This document shows, one piece after another, positions 47,541-59,290 of a stretch of DNA of 64,000 nt; position 1 is the stretch's first letter; each line of letters starts with the position of its first letter. Below the pieces are notes generated by a model. That model saw only the letters and a program-made list of their open reading frames with translations. It was not told the DNA's origin and searched no databases. The DNA lies in the NCBI GenBank assembly GCA_963969395.1, contig OZ017805.1, positions 9,734,001-9,798,000 on the forward strand. Direction: 5' to 3'. A program made the translations under genes and the position numbers. This stretch comes from Pseudoscleropodium purum. Lineage: Eukaryota; Streptophyta; Bryopsida; Hypnales; Brachytheciaceae.

Positions 47541-49559
47541 AGGAGTTGAACACAACAAGATAGAAGGAGACGGAGGCTCTCTGACTCGTCCACGACCTCA
47601 AGGAACTTGTCATGGTTCTAGAGCATACAGTGATTTGAACTGACTTCTATACCACTTGGTTGGAGAAGGAAGGACATATGATCGGATTGAAGATGGTAAA
47701 GATCTTGATCGACTTCGAAGCCTAGATGGGATTGTTTTGAAGGACATGCGCAAGTTGTTGGGATATCTGGATCCGGAACATGCCATTGATTTAGAAGGGT
47801 TTCCGGAAGTCCCCAGGAGCATATTCTAGGATACTTCAATTCAACAGACTCCGATCCGGTAGGCTTCTAGTGGTATGATTCAACCACAATTGAAGGGATT
47901 GAAGTCTATTCTCATTCTAGTTGCAGGACCTTTAGATAGGCAAACACAAACTCTATTAAAACCAACGATACCTGAGCCAGAGAAAGGGGCAAGTGAAAAG
48001 CCCATTTTGAGAGAGCAAAGAGTTTTCGTCCCAATTTTCCCACTACCTAAGAAAGTCATAGCTGGAAAGTTCATGATACTTGGATTGATGGTTCGCTGCA
48101 ACTACAATATACAGATTCGAGTAATGACGAATTTGACTTGATCTCACCCAAAAGATTTTTTCCATATATAACAGTCAACGCCGAAATGGGATTATACTGA
48201 GATTGAATTGAATGAATTGCCACAAGCCAAGAATCAGGAGATTGAGGAATCAGAGGAAGATGTATTGAAGTCCAAATCCAAGGAAGAGACGGAATTGGAA
48301 GACTCGCCTCCCAAGGTTTCACAAAAGCCTCAAACTCGGTCATTAGCAAAGAGTACACCAATGAAGGCTTCGGTGAAGACTTCGGGCAATCAAAGCAGGA
48401 GCAGCTTGAAGAAGGCACAGTGGATTAGATAGAATGCAAGTAGTTAGGTAGGATTTTTATTCTGAAACAAGATTTTCAAGCATGGGTCTGGATTCAAGAT
48501 TGTTGTAGGGATTTCGGATTTGTAGGGACAAATTGGGTAGTGAATGTTCTAGATATCCCGAATTGTTTACTAGTTGGTTGCCCTGATTTCCGGAGTGCCT
48601 TTCTAGCTATTTAGGCGTTGACTTTGGTTTTAGTTTTAGTTTTTAAGAGCGGACAAGTTTGTTGCCCTCTCATTCCATCCTAGCAATTATTTTGTTGTAT
48701 TCCATTCCCTTCTTTAATTTAAGTCACTTGGTAAACATTCTAGCTCCAACCGTATATCCAAATTGTGTTGGTTTGTTGTTTGAGTGTTTAGATGTGAAAA
48801 GGACGGGTGAGGAGGAATCCAGATTTTGGATAACTTGATTGGATTGAGGGAGTACTATTGTAATGATGTTAGATACGAGACAAAGGAGTTGCGCATGGTG
48901 CCTTTGAAGTACCGGATTGGTAATCCATTTTTTAGTAAAGAGTGGTATAAGTGCAGATCCGGAATTAGAAACCATTCTGTATAGAGATGAGCGACCATCA
49001 AAGGAAACTTCCATTCACTGGAAGGTCTACCAACCTTGGGATCCATCTACATCTAGAAAGATTACCCCCTTGTTAATTCTAAGTGCTTGAGATCTGTCGT
49101 TGTAGTAAGGAGGAGTGAACACAGTCCTAAGTGATCTGCATTCTGGATTGGATATCCGGAATGTTGTGAAGATCCAGATCTACCTTCTGCGCTATAACAT
49201 CTTGAGTACTTGGGTGTTTGTGGTTTGTTTGTTTTTGTCTGTATAGTGAATAGACTAGAGTGGTGAAGTCCCTACCCCTTAAAAGATCAAGAGCGGACCC
49301 CCTGATGGTAAAATAGAGGAATTGAAACTAGTTTATTAAGGGACAAAACGGGAAAATGGGTGATACCGAATCGAGATTAGAATCCAGATAGTAGTCATTC
49401 CAGAAAAGAGAGTAAAAAAGAGTAGTCGGAAGAGGAGAAAATAATCATTTAGATACTAGAGTTTAGAAAAGCATCTGGAATTTCCTAGGACGATAATTTG
49501 TGTCATCTTACGACATTTTCATGTGTAAAGATACTTATGCTTAGATTGCACGTGCAACA
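47541..49559 (+). mobile_element. LTR-like element copy 2, right part
   Basis: It resumes after the CACTA element with AGG (duplicated target) and AGTTGAACACAAC. 47,550-48,440 holds remnants of the C-terminal half of the ORF, with broken frames and an acidic/basic piece at 48,208-48,432 (QEIEESEEDVLKSKSKEETE). The non-coding tail includes GCGGACCCCCTGATGG near 49,293, matching copy 1. The end ATTGCACGTGCAACA fits CTGTGCTGCGACA of copy 1. TACAC follows at 49,560-49,564. Confidence 0.7.
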
Positions 49560-49658
49560 TACACTCGCCCTACAACAATAGACCAGCTGAATAGGCTAAG
49601 CTACCAATGAGTACATGTGTTCTTTAGGAATTTCCACTTCGAAATGTGACTTTGAAAT

Positions 49659-49865
49659 ATGCACTGGCACATGAATGTCTCCCAAAAGTCCGTTAGCACC
49701 AAGTATAAGCTTGGAATTTACACTATCGCATATACCTTCTCCAACAAGTACGTTCTCAACATTGTACAAAGTAACACACTTTGTATTCTACATCCAACGA
49801 GGAAGCCCTTCACACTCAAGAATGTCAACAGTGATGTTCTAGAGAACTTGGAGCTCATCGTCTAA
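49659..49865 (+). pseudogene. Short unrecognised coding-like ORF beside palindrome cluster C
   Basis: 68 codons (MHWHMNVSQKSVSTKYKLGI..., ending DVLENLELIV). Composition is protein-like, but I recognise no family. It is followed within 200 bp by the palindrome-C cluster, the same arrangement (coding piece next to private palindromes) as in E1, E2 and E3. Evidence that it is a real exon is thin. Confidence 0.25.
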
Positions 49866-50130
49866 TGAATCCATGTTTACAATTGTATTCGTATAGGAAC
49901 TCATTGTACTTGAATATGACAATGAAAAATAAGTTATCCATGTTAATAAAACATACACTAACATTTAGTTGTGAGTTACCTTAAACTTTCATTACTTAAT
50001 GATTCTCCAAACATGGAATAGACCTTCTTACTTGACACATTATCAGTTGATACTTTAGTTCGACTAGAGCTAAAGTGTCAACTCATCTGTTTCATATATG
50101 CAAAATCTAAGACGACAAAAACGTCACTAA

Positions 50131-50446
50131 TCATTAGAAGATTTTTGGGCTCAAAGAGGGCCACTTCAAGCAGGTACGTTAGGAAATTCCCTCCCCTATA
50201 GTTTTGGAGAATAGCTGTTTTTGACAAAAAAAAAAATTTTAATTTTAAATTTAAAAAAAAAATATCCACTCTTGAAATGCAACAAAAAACAGAAAAAAAT
50301 TATAATTTGTTTTAAAAAAAAAAAAATTCTTTGTTTTGGACGTGGCAATCGCCATGCCATGTCAATGAGCTACCGCGGCCCCTTGCGGGGCTATTCCCAC
50401 AATGTGGAAATCCACAGGCCTCCTAGGGGTGAAAAAATCTTCTAAT
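50131..50446. repeat. Fold-back segment with 16 bp inverted ends
   Basis: TCATTAGAAGATTTTT near 50,132 is mirrored by AAAAAATCTTCTAATGA near 50,433. Similarity extends weakly inward to GAGGGCC and AGGCCTCC. The interior has two A/T runs and a GC-rich stem (CCGCGGCCCCTTGCGGGGC). It could be a small inserted fold-back element that interrupts cluster C. No target duplication could be assigned. Confidence 0.45.
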
Positions 50447-50573
50447 GACTATCGTCATAGTCTGTGCATATAAAAATTCAATCCTAACACTAGCTCAAAT
50501 CAAGCTAAAGTGTTAGCTTTGACCTTAGACAATTCTGTTTTTACAAGTGTTTAGAGCTAAGATTTTAGTTGGA

Positions 50574-50697
50574 CTTGAGCTAATGTGTCAATATTATTAT
50601 TTCAAAAGTATAGAATCTTTGACAACAAAATCTATAAAATTTCTATCGTCTAAGATTTTGTACACTTGAAATGGTAGGGCTGACACTTTAGCTTGAG
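50574..50697. repeat. Hairpin 1 of cluster C
   Basis: The left arm (50,574-50,622: CTTGAGCTAATGTGTCA, then ATTTCAAAAGTATAGAATCT) pairs with the right arm (50,648-50,697), whose complement reads CTCAAGCTAAAGTGTCA, then ATTTCAAGTGTACAAAATCT. Arms are about 50 bp with roughly 70% match and the loop about 25 bp. Confidence 0.6.
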
Positions 50698-50766
50698 TCG
50701 AGCTAAAATGTCAAGTTTTCCACTTTTAGAAAATATAATTGTCTAAGTTCAAAGTTGGCATTTTAC

Positions 50767-50900
50767 CTCAACTCAAGCTAAAGTGTCAATACTGACATTT
50801 CATCTAGGTAGAATTTATAACGATAGAATTAGTGACGTTTCTGTTGTCTTAAATTCTATACACATGAAATGTCAGTATTGACACTTTAGCTCAAGTTGAG
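50767..50900. repeat. Hairpin 2 of cluster C
   Basis: 51 bp arms: 50,767-50,817 and 50,850-50,900. The left arm contains AGCTAAAGTGTCAATACTGA, then CATTTCAT and AGAATTTA. The right arm's complement matches at about 43 of 51 positions. The loop is 32 bp. It is a better-kept relative of hairpin 1. A small fold-back repeat or a source of hairpin RNA are both possible. Confidence 0.7.
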
Positions 50901-50909
50901 CTAAAGTGT

Positions 50910-52265
50910 AGTGTCCAACATTCTTTACAAAGTGGAAGTGAATAGCCTTGGCATTTATGGTATCATCACATGATTTTATTAATGAAATTATTCTAGAATT
51001 TGCGATGAGAAAATTGGTGAGTTCTAAATACACTTACGATTGATTCAAGAGACAGTGGAACAAATTTAAAAGTCTAATGTAAGATATGTCATGTAACTCC
51101 TAAAAACAACAAATGGGTAGAAGAGAAGCAAAAATTTGAGCAGTATCATTGTCAATGAACGATTGCTTTGCAATCTGTAAGCACTACAATCTATTCAATG
51201 AAGATTTCAAGCATTGAGTCAAATGAAATTGACTTACAAAGAATGTTTGGAGTCGACACATCTACTCAAACAATATAATGTAAAACAACAAAACAACCAT
51301 CAAACTCCATAAAGCCATCATAGACTTAATCAAACTGAATCAGAAATGCACAAAGAAAATAAGAATGATGAGAGAAATTGATACAATTATAGCAAAAGGT
51401 AGAAGAGGATGTTTGTAAACGGGCAAGGCTACGTTTGCTCGATTCTTGGTCGAAACAGAAGAATGGGAGCACAAAATCGCAAATTCAATTGATGCTTTTC
51501 AATTCATATCATTATATTTCAAAATTTCTCAAAGTTACAAGGACTTTCACACTTATACTTTATGAATATGACACAGGATATTGTATACACAAAATGTCCC
51601 CAGAAAAATTGTGGAGTCATCATCGTTGTACAAAGTTCCTTCAATAATGGTTGTTGACTTCTAGAGGTTGGCATGTCTCTATTCTATTAGTACCTTGGCA
51701 CTAGTTGTTAATATAGTTGCAACTCCTTTCCAAATGTGAATCACATAATTTGGGAAAAGCCTAGTATTAAAACCTTTTGAAGATAATTGCAGTTTTTTAG
51801 AAAGTTCCTTCAATTCTTTAGTGGTCTAAAATTCCCTTTCAATTTTTGTATTTATATAATGTGTTTTTTCAAATATTTTTAGAAAAGAATGTTTGCAAAA
51901 CTCAAATTCCTAAAGATGGAATTACTATAGTAAGTGGTGTGTTTTTTATTGGTAAGGATTTAAAGTTCAACACATAAAATTATAGGTTTAGGGTTTAGGG
52001 TTTACAATTACAAAAATGTAGTTCAACTTCCAACAATTTTTGAACATTTTTGAACAACTCCTACAAGTTTGCAAATATTTGTGTTAGGGTTCTTATTGCA
52101 AATCCAAACTTTGATATATCTTCAAATAAAAATTAAATTTAAATAAAAGTAAAGACTAGTAATTCTCAATTATTATAGAATATTAGGCACATGGAAATCG
52201 TAATTTTCTTTATAGGTACATTCAAAATACGGACAAATGATTTTCTAAAAGTTAAAGCTATAAAT
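50910..52265. other. AT-rich DNA without genes
   Basis: Only chance ORFs are present. Around 51,985-52,012 there are two to three TTTAGGG units (GGTTTAGGGTTTAGGGTTTA). Nothing else is recognised. Confidence 0.5.
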
Positions 52266-53520
52266 TCCATTAGCAATCAAGTTATCCTTGTAAAGCAATA
52301 CCACACTTTCTAATTCTAATTAAATGTATGTATGAAAGAAGGAAAACAATTTGTAGAAGTTTCAAACATTTAGAACATGTTGAATTGATGACCAAATATT
52401 CTTTGATTAAATTTAGTTTCTCAATTTTCAATTTGGAAATATGCATAAGGCAAGGCCTACATTTTAAATACCTCATATTCTAAATTGCATTAAATTTACA
52501 TATACAAAGATGTAAATTTTTTGGTACAAAGTACAAATACTCAAAAGAATCTAATGTTGAGTTCATAATTAAATAATATTTGGCCAACTCATGTTTTTCT
52601 TTTTTGAAGTTTACAAAATGCACAAGAGTGACAAGACATGTCCTGTATTTAAGAAACCTCATTCAAATTGAAATTCCCATTAAATGTACATTTGTAAGGA
52701 TGTAAATTTCTTGTACAAGCTAGAAATACTTAGAAGATGTTGCGTGCAAGCCATGAGTAAAAAAGATTTGGCCAACTTTGGATGCTTTCCATTATTGAAG
52801 TTTAAAAAATGCATGACTCATCTTTTAGATTTAAGAAACTCCAATCAAACTCTAATTCTCATAAAATGTACATATAAAAAGATATAAATTTTTTTGATAC
52901 AAGTTAGAAATACATAAAAGATGTTGCATGTATGATCAAAAAAAATTTGACCAACTCATATTTTTCTTTTTTGAAGTTTAAAAAATGCATGAGCCATGTT
53001 TTATATTTAGGAATCCAATCAAATATTTCTAAGATGTAAATATTTTGTACAACTTAGAATTACTTAGAAGATGTTGGATGCATGAGCCAAATTTTTTTTG
53101 TGAATTCATATTTTCCATTTTTGAAGTCCAAAAAATGTATAAGCCATATCCTATATTTTTAAATCCTTAATGAAACTCTAATTTCCATAAAATGTATGTA
53201 TAAAAAGATGAAATTTTTTTGGTACAACTTAGAAATATTTAGAAGATGTTGGATTTATAAGGGAAAAAATTGGAGGCTACTTATGTTTTGCATTTCTGAG
53301 GTTCAAAAATTGCATGAGTCATGTCTTATATTTTAGCAACCCCAATCAAACTCTAATTTCTATGAAATGTGTATATAGAAATATTAAAATTTTTATTTAC
53401 AAGTTAGAAATACTTACAAGATGTTGCATGTATGAATAAAAAATTATAGCCAAACTCATGTTTTCCATTTTTTACTTTAAAAAATCCACAACTTATGTCT
53501 AGTATTTTCCTAAATCTTGG
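52266..53520 (+). repeat. Tandem array of about 175 bp units, roughly seven copies
   Basis: The landmark TTGAAGTTTAAAAAATGCAT and variants occurs at about 52,431, 52,606, 52,797, 52,973, 53,123, 53,298 and 53,472 (spacing 150-191). Units also share CAATCAAACTCTAATTYYCA, ATAAAATGTAYRTATAAAAA, TAGAAATACTTAGAAGATGT and CCAACTCATGTTTTYC. Copies are strongly diverged from each other, so the array is old. Confidence 0.8.
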
Positions 53521-54862
53521 TCACCTTTTAATTTTTATAAAAAAGAATTTTAAAAAAGGGTTAACAAAATGAAATCACTCTCTTAAATTTAGATCCAAAA
53601 TTACATTCAACTTTCAACCATTTGTAATCAACTTCTACGTGAATGAAAATTAAATGAGATTCAATGTTGTGTTCTACTTTAATGGACCAAAACATCAAAA
53701 GTTATGGAATTTTGTTTAGAAAAGCAATGCTACATCAATATGTTTGAAATTCATCTCAAAAATTTGGTCATGGATTCTAAATTCTCTGATAATTTACAAT
53801 ATATTGGTACAATTTTTTCACTTACTCATAAAAAAATTGGACTTCTGAAGGAAAATGGTAGAAAGGGAATAAAATGGAATGATAGTAATGCTAAATGTCA
53901 TGCTATGATACTGTGCACCCTAGAATAAGGAAGTTTGTTACAAATAAGTCCTCCATGTATTCATTTCTCCACAAACTAGATAATACTGTATTCTACTCTC
54001 AAGATACATAGGAATCCTAAAACAATAGCATTCCCTAAATCTTATATTCATATTAATTCGACAAATCTATAGCAATACTATCATCCTTCAATTTAGAACA
54101 CAATGATATTATTAGTGATGTACTTTTGTGGATATATAATAAAATAGTCCTATAATTCTAAGTCGTTGCACCACTAGATACCATAGAGGTGAACAAAACT
54201 TTTTAATTCAAATTCCAAGTCATATTGTTGAACTTGTCACTACATCCCTCAAAAAATGAATATGGGAAGTTCTCAAACGGTTTTAGAAATGTACCCATCA
54301 TGAGAAGTTGTTATGCGGCAATGCATAAGAGTAGTATCTTTATTGTAGCCCAAATCTTTGTCAAATTATCTATTGGCCTTTCATGGTAACCAGCTCCATG
54401 ACAATTATGCTTAGTAGCTTGCTGAGATGCTGGACACATACCATCATAGTTCTTTGAAATCTGAATGACTATTCATCTCTAACTTCTATGTAATGCAAAA
54501 TTTAAAAAAAATAATGTGAAGTCACAAAAGTAATACTATCTTGTGTAGTCGGTGAAATGTGCTTTTTATGTTGCATGTCAATTATTCTTTTTTTTTTTCT
54601 TGCTAGAATTCGTCATTGCAACAAAAGACTTTACACATGTATATTTGTATCCTACTTTCTTCCATTCCATTCATCTTTTCCCTCAAGTTTCGTCCATTTT
54701 CTAAAAAGGTCTTTGTGTTCACCATAGAAAGAGCAATTAGTATTGTAGAAAAATTCAAAAAAATTTGTATCCAAAAAAATGGTTGGCTTTCAACTTCTCA
54801 TTGAAAACTTAATTCGAAGTGTATTTGATCATAGTTCCCAACCACTACAAGAATTGAAGTGA
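53521..54862. other. AT-rich DNA without recognised features
   Basis: A 74-codon ORF at 53,704-53,928 is not convincing. Nothing else stands out. ATGTT at 54,863-54,867 is the left target duplication of the following element. Confidence 0.45.
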
Positions 54863-54867
54863 ATGTT

Positions 54868-57800
54868 TGTCATAGCACAAGGAAGTACAAATCCTCCTGT
54901 TGATGCTTAAAAAATGACTTAGACACCTTTTAAGTGATTTGTGTATTGTTTCCAAGAGATTTAGTTTGTAGTTCCTAGGAAAATGTCCATAACAGGATGA
55001 AGAAGTCAAATTAAATGCAAATCCATTGGATCTATAAACAGAAAGTATATACTTGATTCCTCACTACTTCCAACTCTTTTCTTACCAAAATGTAATAATT
55101 CTTTCTTCTCCACCAACTAGAAAGGAGTGTCCCAACACTGTACCTCTTTCGATTTTGGTATATGGGTCTAATAACTAAGTGACCAATTCAAAAGTTTAGC
55201 CTCTATATCAAAGGGGTCTACGATTGAAATTCAGGGAGAATGCATTGAAACCTATTCTTCTAGGGATTAAAGTGATGAAAGTTTCACTAAAAGAAAACAA
55301 CAACAATCGCAAAAATATGATGCAAGTACTTCCTCACAACTCATTCAGAGATCAATCCGAACTAGCAAGTTATACAAAAAACCCCTACTATCTCTACTTT
55401 ACTACAACAACAAACCTATCCAATCTAGGTCCCTTTGATAGAGATTGATAAGCGAATAACTAGACAAACCCTACCCCTTTGCTCATCTCCACTTTCGGTT
55501 GTAATGGAACCTCATCAATACATTGACTAGCATACATCTAGATACCTATGGATTGTATCCAATCTTAGAGTGGCTATTCCACACAGAAGTTTCCAAGTTA
55601 CAAGCAAGAACAAGGCTTCACGTCTAGTACACACGATTTTCTGACTAGTTCAATTCAACACCTGGAATCAGATCTTGACAGAATCTAGAGGTCACTCCAC
55701 CTTCCAACTTTAGCAAAACCAACTATTTTCACTAAACAATGGTTCTAGCATTGACGACATACCAATACAGTGCCAAGGAATGAACTCAATCCCATGAAGT
55801 GGAAATTTGTAAATCAATTTGCTAAATGCAAGAAAAACAAGAGTATGACAATACTCATGACATCAATCTAACTTTAGTCCCTAAATAATTAACTTTCCAG
55901 GGAATACTAAAAGCCCCTAAAGGAATAAAACAAAGACCAAAAAATAACACGTCACATTCCTATAATCCAAAACACGTTGACTTCCTACCACGCTGTCGAT
56001 TTTGCCAAAAGTAGATCTCACATCCGAATAATCTAGATCTAGGAAGTCCAGATTCACCACTATCAAAACCAACTAGCAAGTAGCTTTCTAAGTCAAAAAC
56101 TTTGGTTTTCATCTACATATCTATATCTGCTCCTAAAATAACTACAGCTAAGTCTTCTTTAACTATTTTGGAATTTTCTACTTGCTTGGTTGTTCCCTTC
56201 CTTTCCGGTTCCGAGTCTTCTTCCAACTCAATTGTACTACTCTCATTCTCTATAGTCTCTAGAGACTCCTCATCTTCTAATTCAATCTTGATCAGCAGAG
56301 TCAACTCCCTTGCTCACTTCATGGTCATCTTCCGCTTCACCACATTTGTCACCTTCATGGAAAGATTGGGATTCTTGTTCTTTAATGTCTTCAAGCTTTC
56401 TTCAATTAACCCTAAATCGCTTCTAGTTTAGGATCCCGGAATATACTCTTTTCTGGTTCTAGAGTTAACTTGGCTACTTGGTCGGGTAGACTGTAGAATA
56501 GTATCTTTCAATGCACTCTTATCTTTCTATTCCCTTGAGGCAAGTAGGAAGAGTAGTGGGGTCACTTTGGAAGGGGTTACTTCCGTCGATCGGCTAGTTC
56601 TTTTCTTTGCTTCTAATTTTGAGAGAGACTCCATCATTATAACCCTCATCTCATCCAACCTCTACTCCTTCTTCTCTCCATAATCAACCAACATTGATAC
56701 AATTTTGGAACCCAATTGTAACCCCTCTTTGAGAACCCCAACCTCAAACAACTTGGCCTTGTTCACCAAGTCACCCGAATTCCTAGTGAAGTCCTAGATC
56801 CAATTAAGGGTTTCTGTGGACTCAAATGAAAGTCTCCACTCTCTAACTGCTTTGTCAAAATTCTACTTTAACTTGACCTATAGATTTTTCACCTCACCGG
56901 ACAACTCCTCTACTCGATCCTTTGACTTCCTCACATTCTTGTCTTGGAGAAGATTTTCTACTTTTTTATAGAGGTATGATGGGTTAATATTACCCATCAA
57001 CTCACATACTTTCTGAATCACCTCCCTCTTAATGGAAATGTGATCTTGAATGCCCTCTAGTTCTACTATAACTTTCTCAAGCATATCGCTTTTCTAGTCA
57101 AGCGTTCAAATAGGATCCTTCTCCTCTCTCCTTTTAGTACCTTCTTTTCCTTTCTCTAAGGAAGCTACTCTTTTCTTTTTCGGATCCGAAGATACCTCTC
57201 TTGATCCTTCGTTTATAACTTCAGTTTTTGGTTCTTTACTAATATTATACTGAAGCATAACCATAGCAACCTTATACATCAACCACTCTTTGTCTCTCAG
57301 CAAATCTAGGGACTCATAGAGATGGAAGAGAAAAGGGTTGAGGTCGAAAAGTTTAGATTTTCTGGCTATGGAATACATCTTTGCCACTACATCCTGGATT
57401 ACTATCCACTAGTTGACTTTCCTATCCCTAAATAGTGCCCCCAAAATTGTATTGACTAGAGTGATTGTGATCTAGGTAAGTCTTTTTAGATTTAGGATCG
57501 GGACTACAAACTGAAACAATTTCCTAAACCTCAAGTTCTTGCAATCCATGACTGCATATCCATCCTTAGGATTCACAAGATTAGAAAACTTACCATTCCC
57601 ATATTTATCCATTCTTGAAGCCCATCTTTTGCCTTCGTTAGGGAGGTAGTATACCATCCCCCACAGCTCGGATGTCCACTTGGTTGGTTGAACTCTCATA
57701 GTCTGTTCCTATTCACTGGATTGATCTGCCATAAGCTCCCACACCATCCCTTTTTTTCTCAAGTTCTATGGCAACTACAAAAGCCCTTGGCAATAGATGT

Positions 57801-58530
57801 GGCATAGACCCTCTTTCAAGTGTGCCTTCTCATGATTGCTCTTCAGTATGCTAGGGACTACTAACCAGAGGTTAACTAGATGCGGGTCCTCTTCAACTTT
57901 TGCCTTCACCATCGCTCCTAGTGCACTCAAAGCTAACTTTCAACCAACCAATTCCTCCAATCCAAATAATACAATTAGAAATCAAAAGACACTCAATCAA
58001 AAGACAACTCGCCTCCCTATCTGCATACTAGGAACCGACCTCTAAAACTTTCTGAACTCCTTTGCTAGAGCAAGAATACAACAGAACAACTCCTAGAGTC
58101 AAGAAGATCCAAAAAGCAAATGAAGAAGGTAAGAGAATGGCCTCCATTTAGTTCCCCTGGTTTCGGTTCCGTAGCCATTTGAGTTGACTATTATGTGGTC
58201 CCAATGGATTTTCTATCTGTTCCACGTTCCCTTTTTGCTCCCAACTGCTTTCATTATCTTTTGGTTTGGTTTTGATTTTGTTTCCAATACTATCAATAGT
58301 CTTGAAAATACTTTTGGGCAGCTATCCATGGTTCTCGTTCTAGTTAGGCCGAAAAGTGTAGTTTTCCTCAACCATTTTATCTCAATTAAGATATCCTATA
58401 TTTTGCTAATCCATAATTCTAGTAATTTTTCTACTTCTAACCCATAGAATCAAAAAAATGTACTAAGAATGGATCTCTTACTTCTAATTCTACTTGGAAT
58501 AACAAAAATCTATTTTTCTAGGCTCCCACA
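54868..58530 (-). mobile_element. LTR-like element copy 3, inverted
   Basis: 3,663 bp. On the minus strand it begins TGTGGGAGC (at 58,530) and ends ...CCTTGTGCTATGACA (at 54,868), against CCCTGTGCTGCGACA in copy 1. The 5 bp ATGTT is duplicated exactly (54,863-54,867 and 58,531-58,535). No internal direct repeat is seen, so it again has the outline of a single LTR. Length and internal order (leader, ORF, tail with the GGACCCC...AGAGG block near 55,201-55,222) agree with the other two copies. Confidence 0.8.
56113..57780 (-). pseudogene. Decayed copy 3 of the element ORF
   Basis: Minus-strand pieces align in order with the intact protein. At 57,699-57,472 PTKWTSELWGMVYYLPNEG, NPKDGYAVMDCKN and FQFVVPILNLKRLT match PVSWNEGMWRAVYGF, NPKDGYAVEDC and LQFLVPVLHPEKPT. 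At 57,387-57,106 LNPFLFHLYESLDLL matches VCPYLFHLYRENQVL and is followed by a charged Glu/Lys tract. At 57,084-56,878 IQDHISIKREVIQKVCELMG corresponds to IRADWEVKHRTLAAIGKLVG and leads into coiled coil. An acidic tail lies at 56,304-56,113. Several stops and frame shifts separate the pieces. NPKDGYAV is identical in copies 1 and 3. Confidence 0.75.
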
Positions 58531-58535
58531 ATGTT

Positions 58536-59290
58536 TGCGATAGTAATGGCCTTTTGATGCATAAGGTTGTTAAATTTGATTTATATAAGAAGAGAGAAAC
58601 AAGGACCTAGACCTTGCAAGACTTTAGCTGCATCTTAGGAAATTTCAGTCTATATCCGGTGTCTAGTCTACGGAATTGCAATTCAATAAGAATTGAACTA
58701 CACTTTTTTAATCTAATGCACATTAAGCACTTGAACTCTTTTTTTGCTTATATTCTCTATCCATTAGTCTTATATTTATACTTCATAAAATGATAAAAAA
58801 CATACATCATTCAAACCATACAATACTTTTTGCTTCAGTGTCACAGCCAATTTCTTCCTATAGAGCTTAATTCAACATACAAAGAAACAAAATCACCCAC
58901 TTTAGTTTTGAATAGGGATAGTTCACTTCATATGCTACTTTGCACAAAGATGGTTTAATTTATTCATAACTAAGAGGTTTCTCATATGTTGGTTGAACTT
59001 TACCATTTTGAAATATATAGCTACCCATGAGAGATAAACTTGTCATCAAATTCAACGACAATTTTTGCCAATTTAACTCATTTAACTAATTTTGGACTTT
59101 AGGGGAATCTTGGACTATGCTATAATACAATTGATCGAGAGCTCCCTTAATATTTGAATTTTGGAGTCCTGAAATCTTTAAAGAGTAGACGTAGGGGGAT
59201 AATAGAGCATGTTTAGGTATGAAAAAGGGGCAAGAAAATCTAATTGCCGTGATAGAGCACCCAAACTATGTATGCTTGTATATAATAACT
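58536..59290. other. AT-rich DNA without genes
   Basis: Nothing recognised between the end of LTR-like copy 3 and the first palindrome-D site near 59,301. Confidence 0.45.

Larger units (their letters stand above)
50047..50909. repeat. Palindrome cluster C
   Basis: Six copies of a roughly 30 bp palindrome lie at about 50,047, 50,485, 50,560, 50,681, 50,757 and 50,881. The last (50,881-50,909) is perfect: ACACTTTAGCTCAA, one base, then its exact complement TTGAGCTAAAGTGT. The others vary at the centre (for example AGCTTGAGTCGAGCT). Confidence 0.85.

Noticed and set aside
49501..49515. Alternative right end of LTR-like copy 2 at ...TTACGACA
   Set aside because: It ends in CA but is followed by TTTTC, which does not match CACAC on the left. 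The end at 49,559 gives TACAC and better similarity to copy 1.
7172..52012. TTTAGGG/CCCTAAA stretches near 7.2, 18.65 and 52.0 kb
   Set aside because: Only two to five degenerate units each; not telomeres and too short for a meaningful interstitial array.
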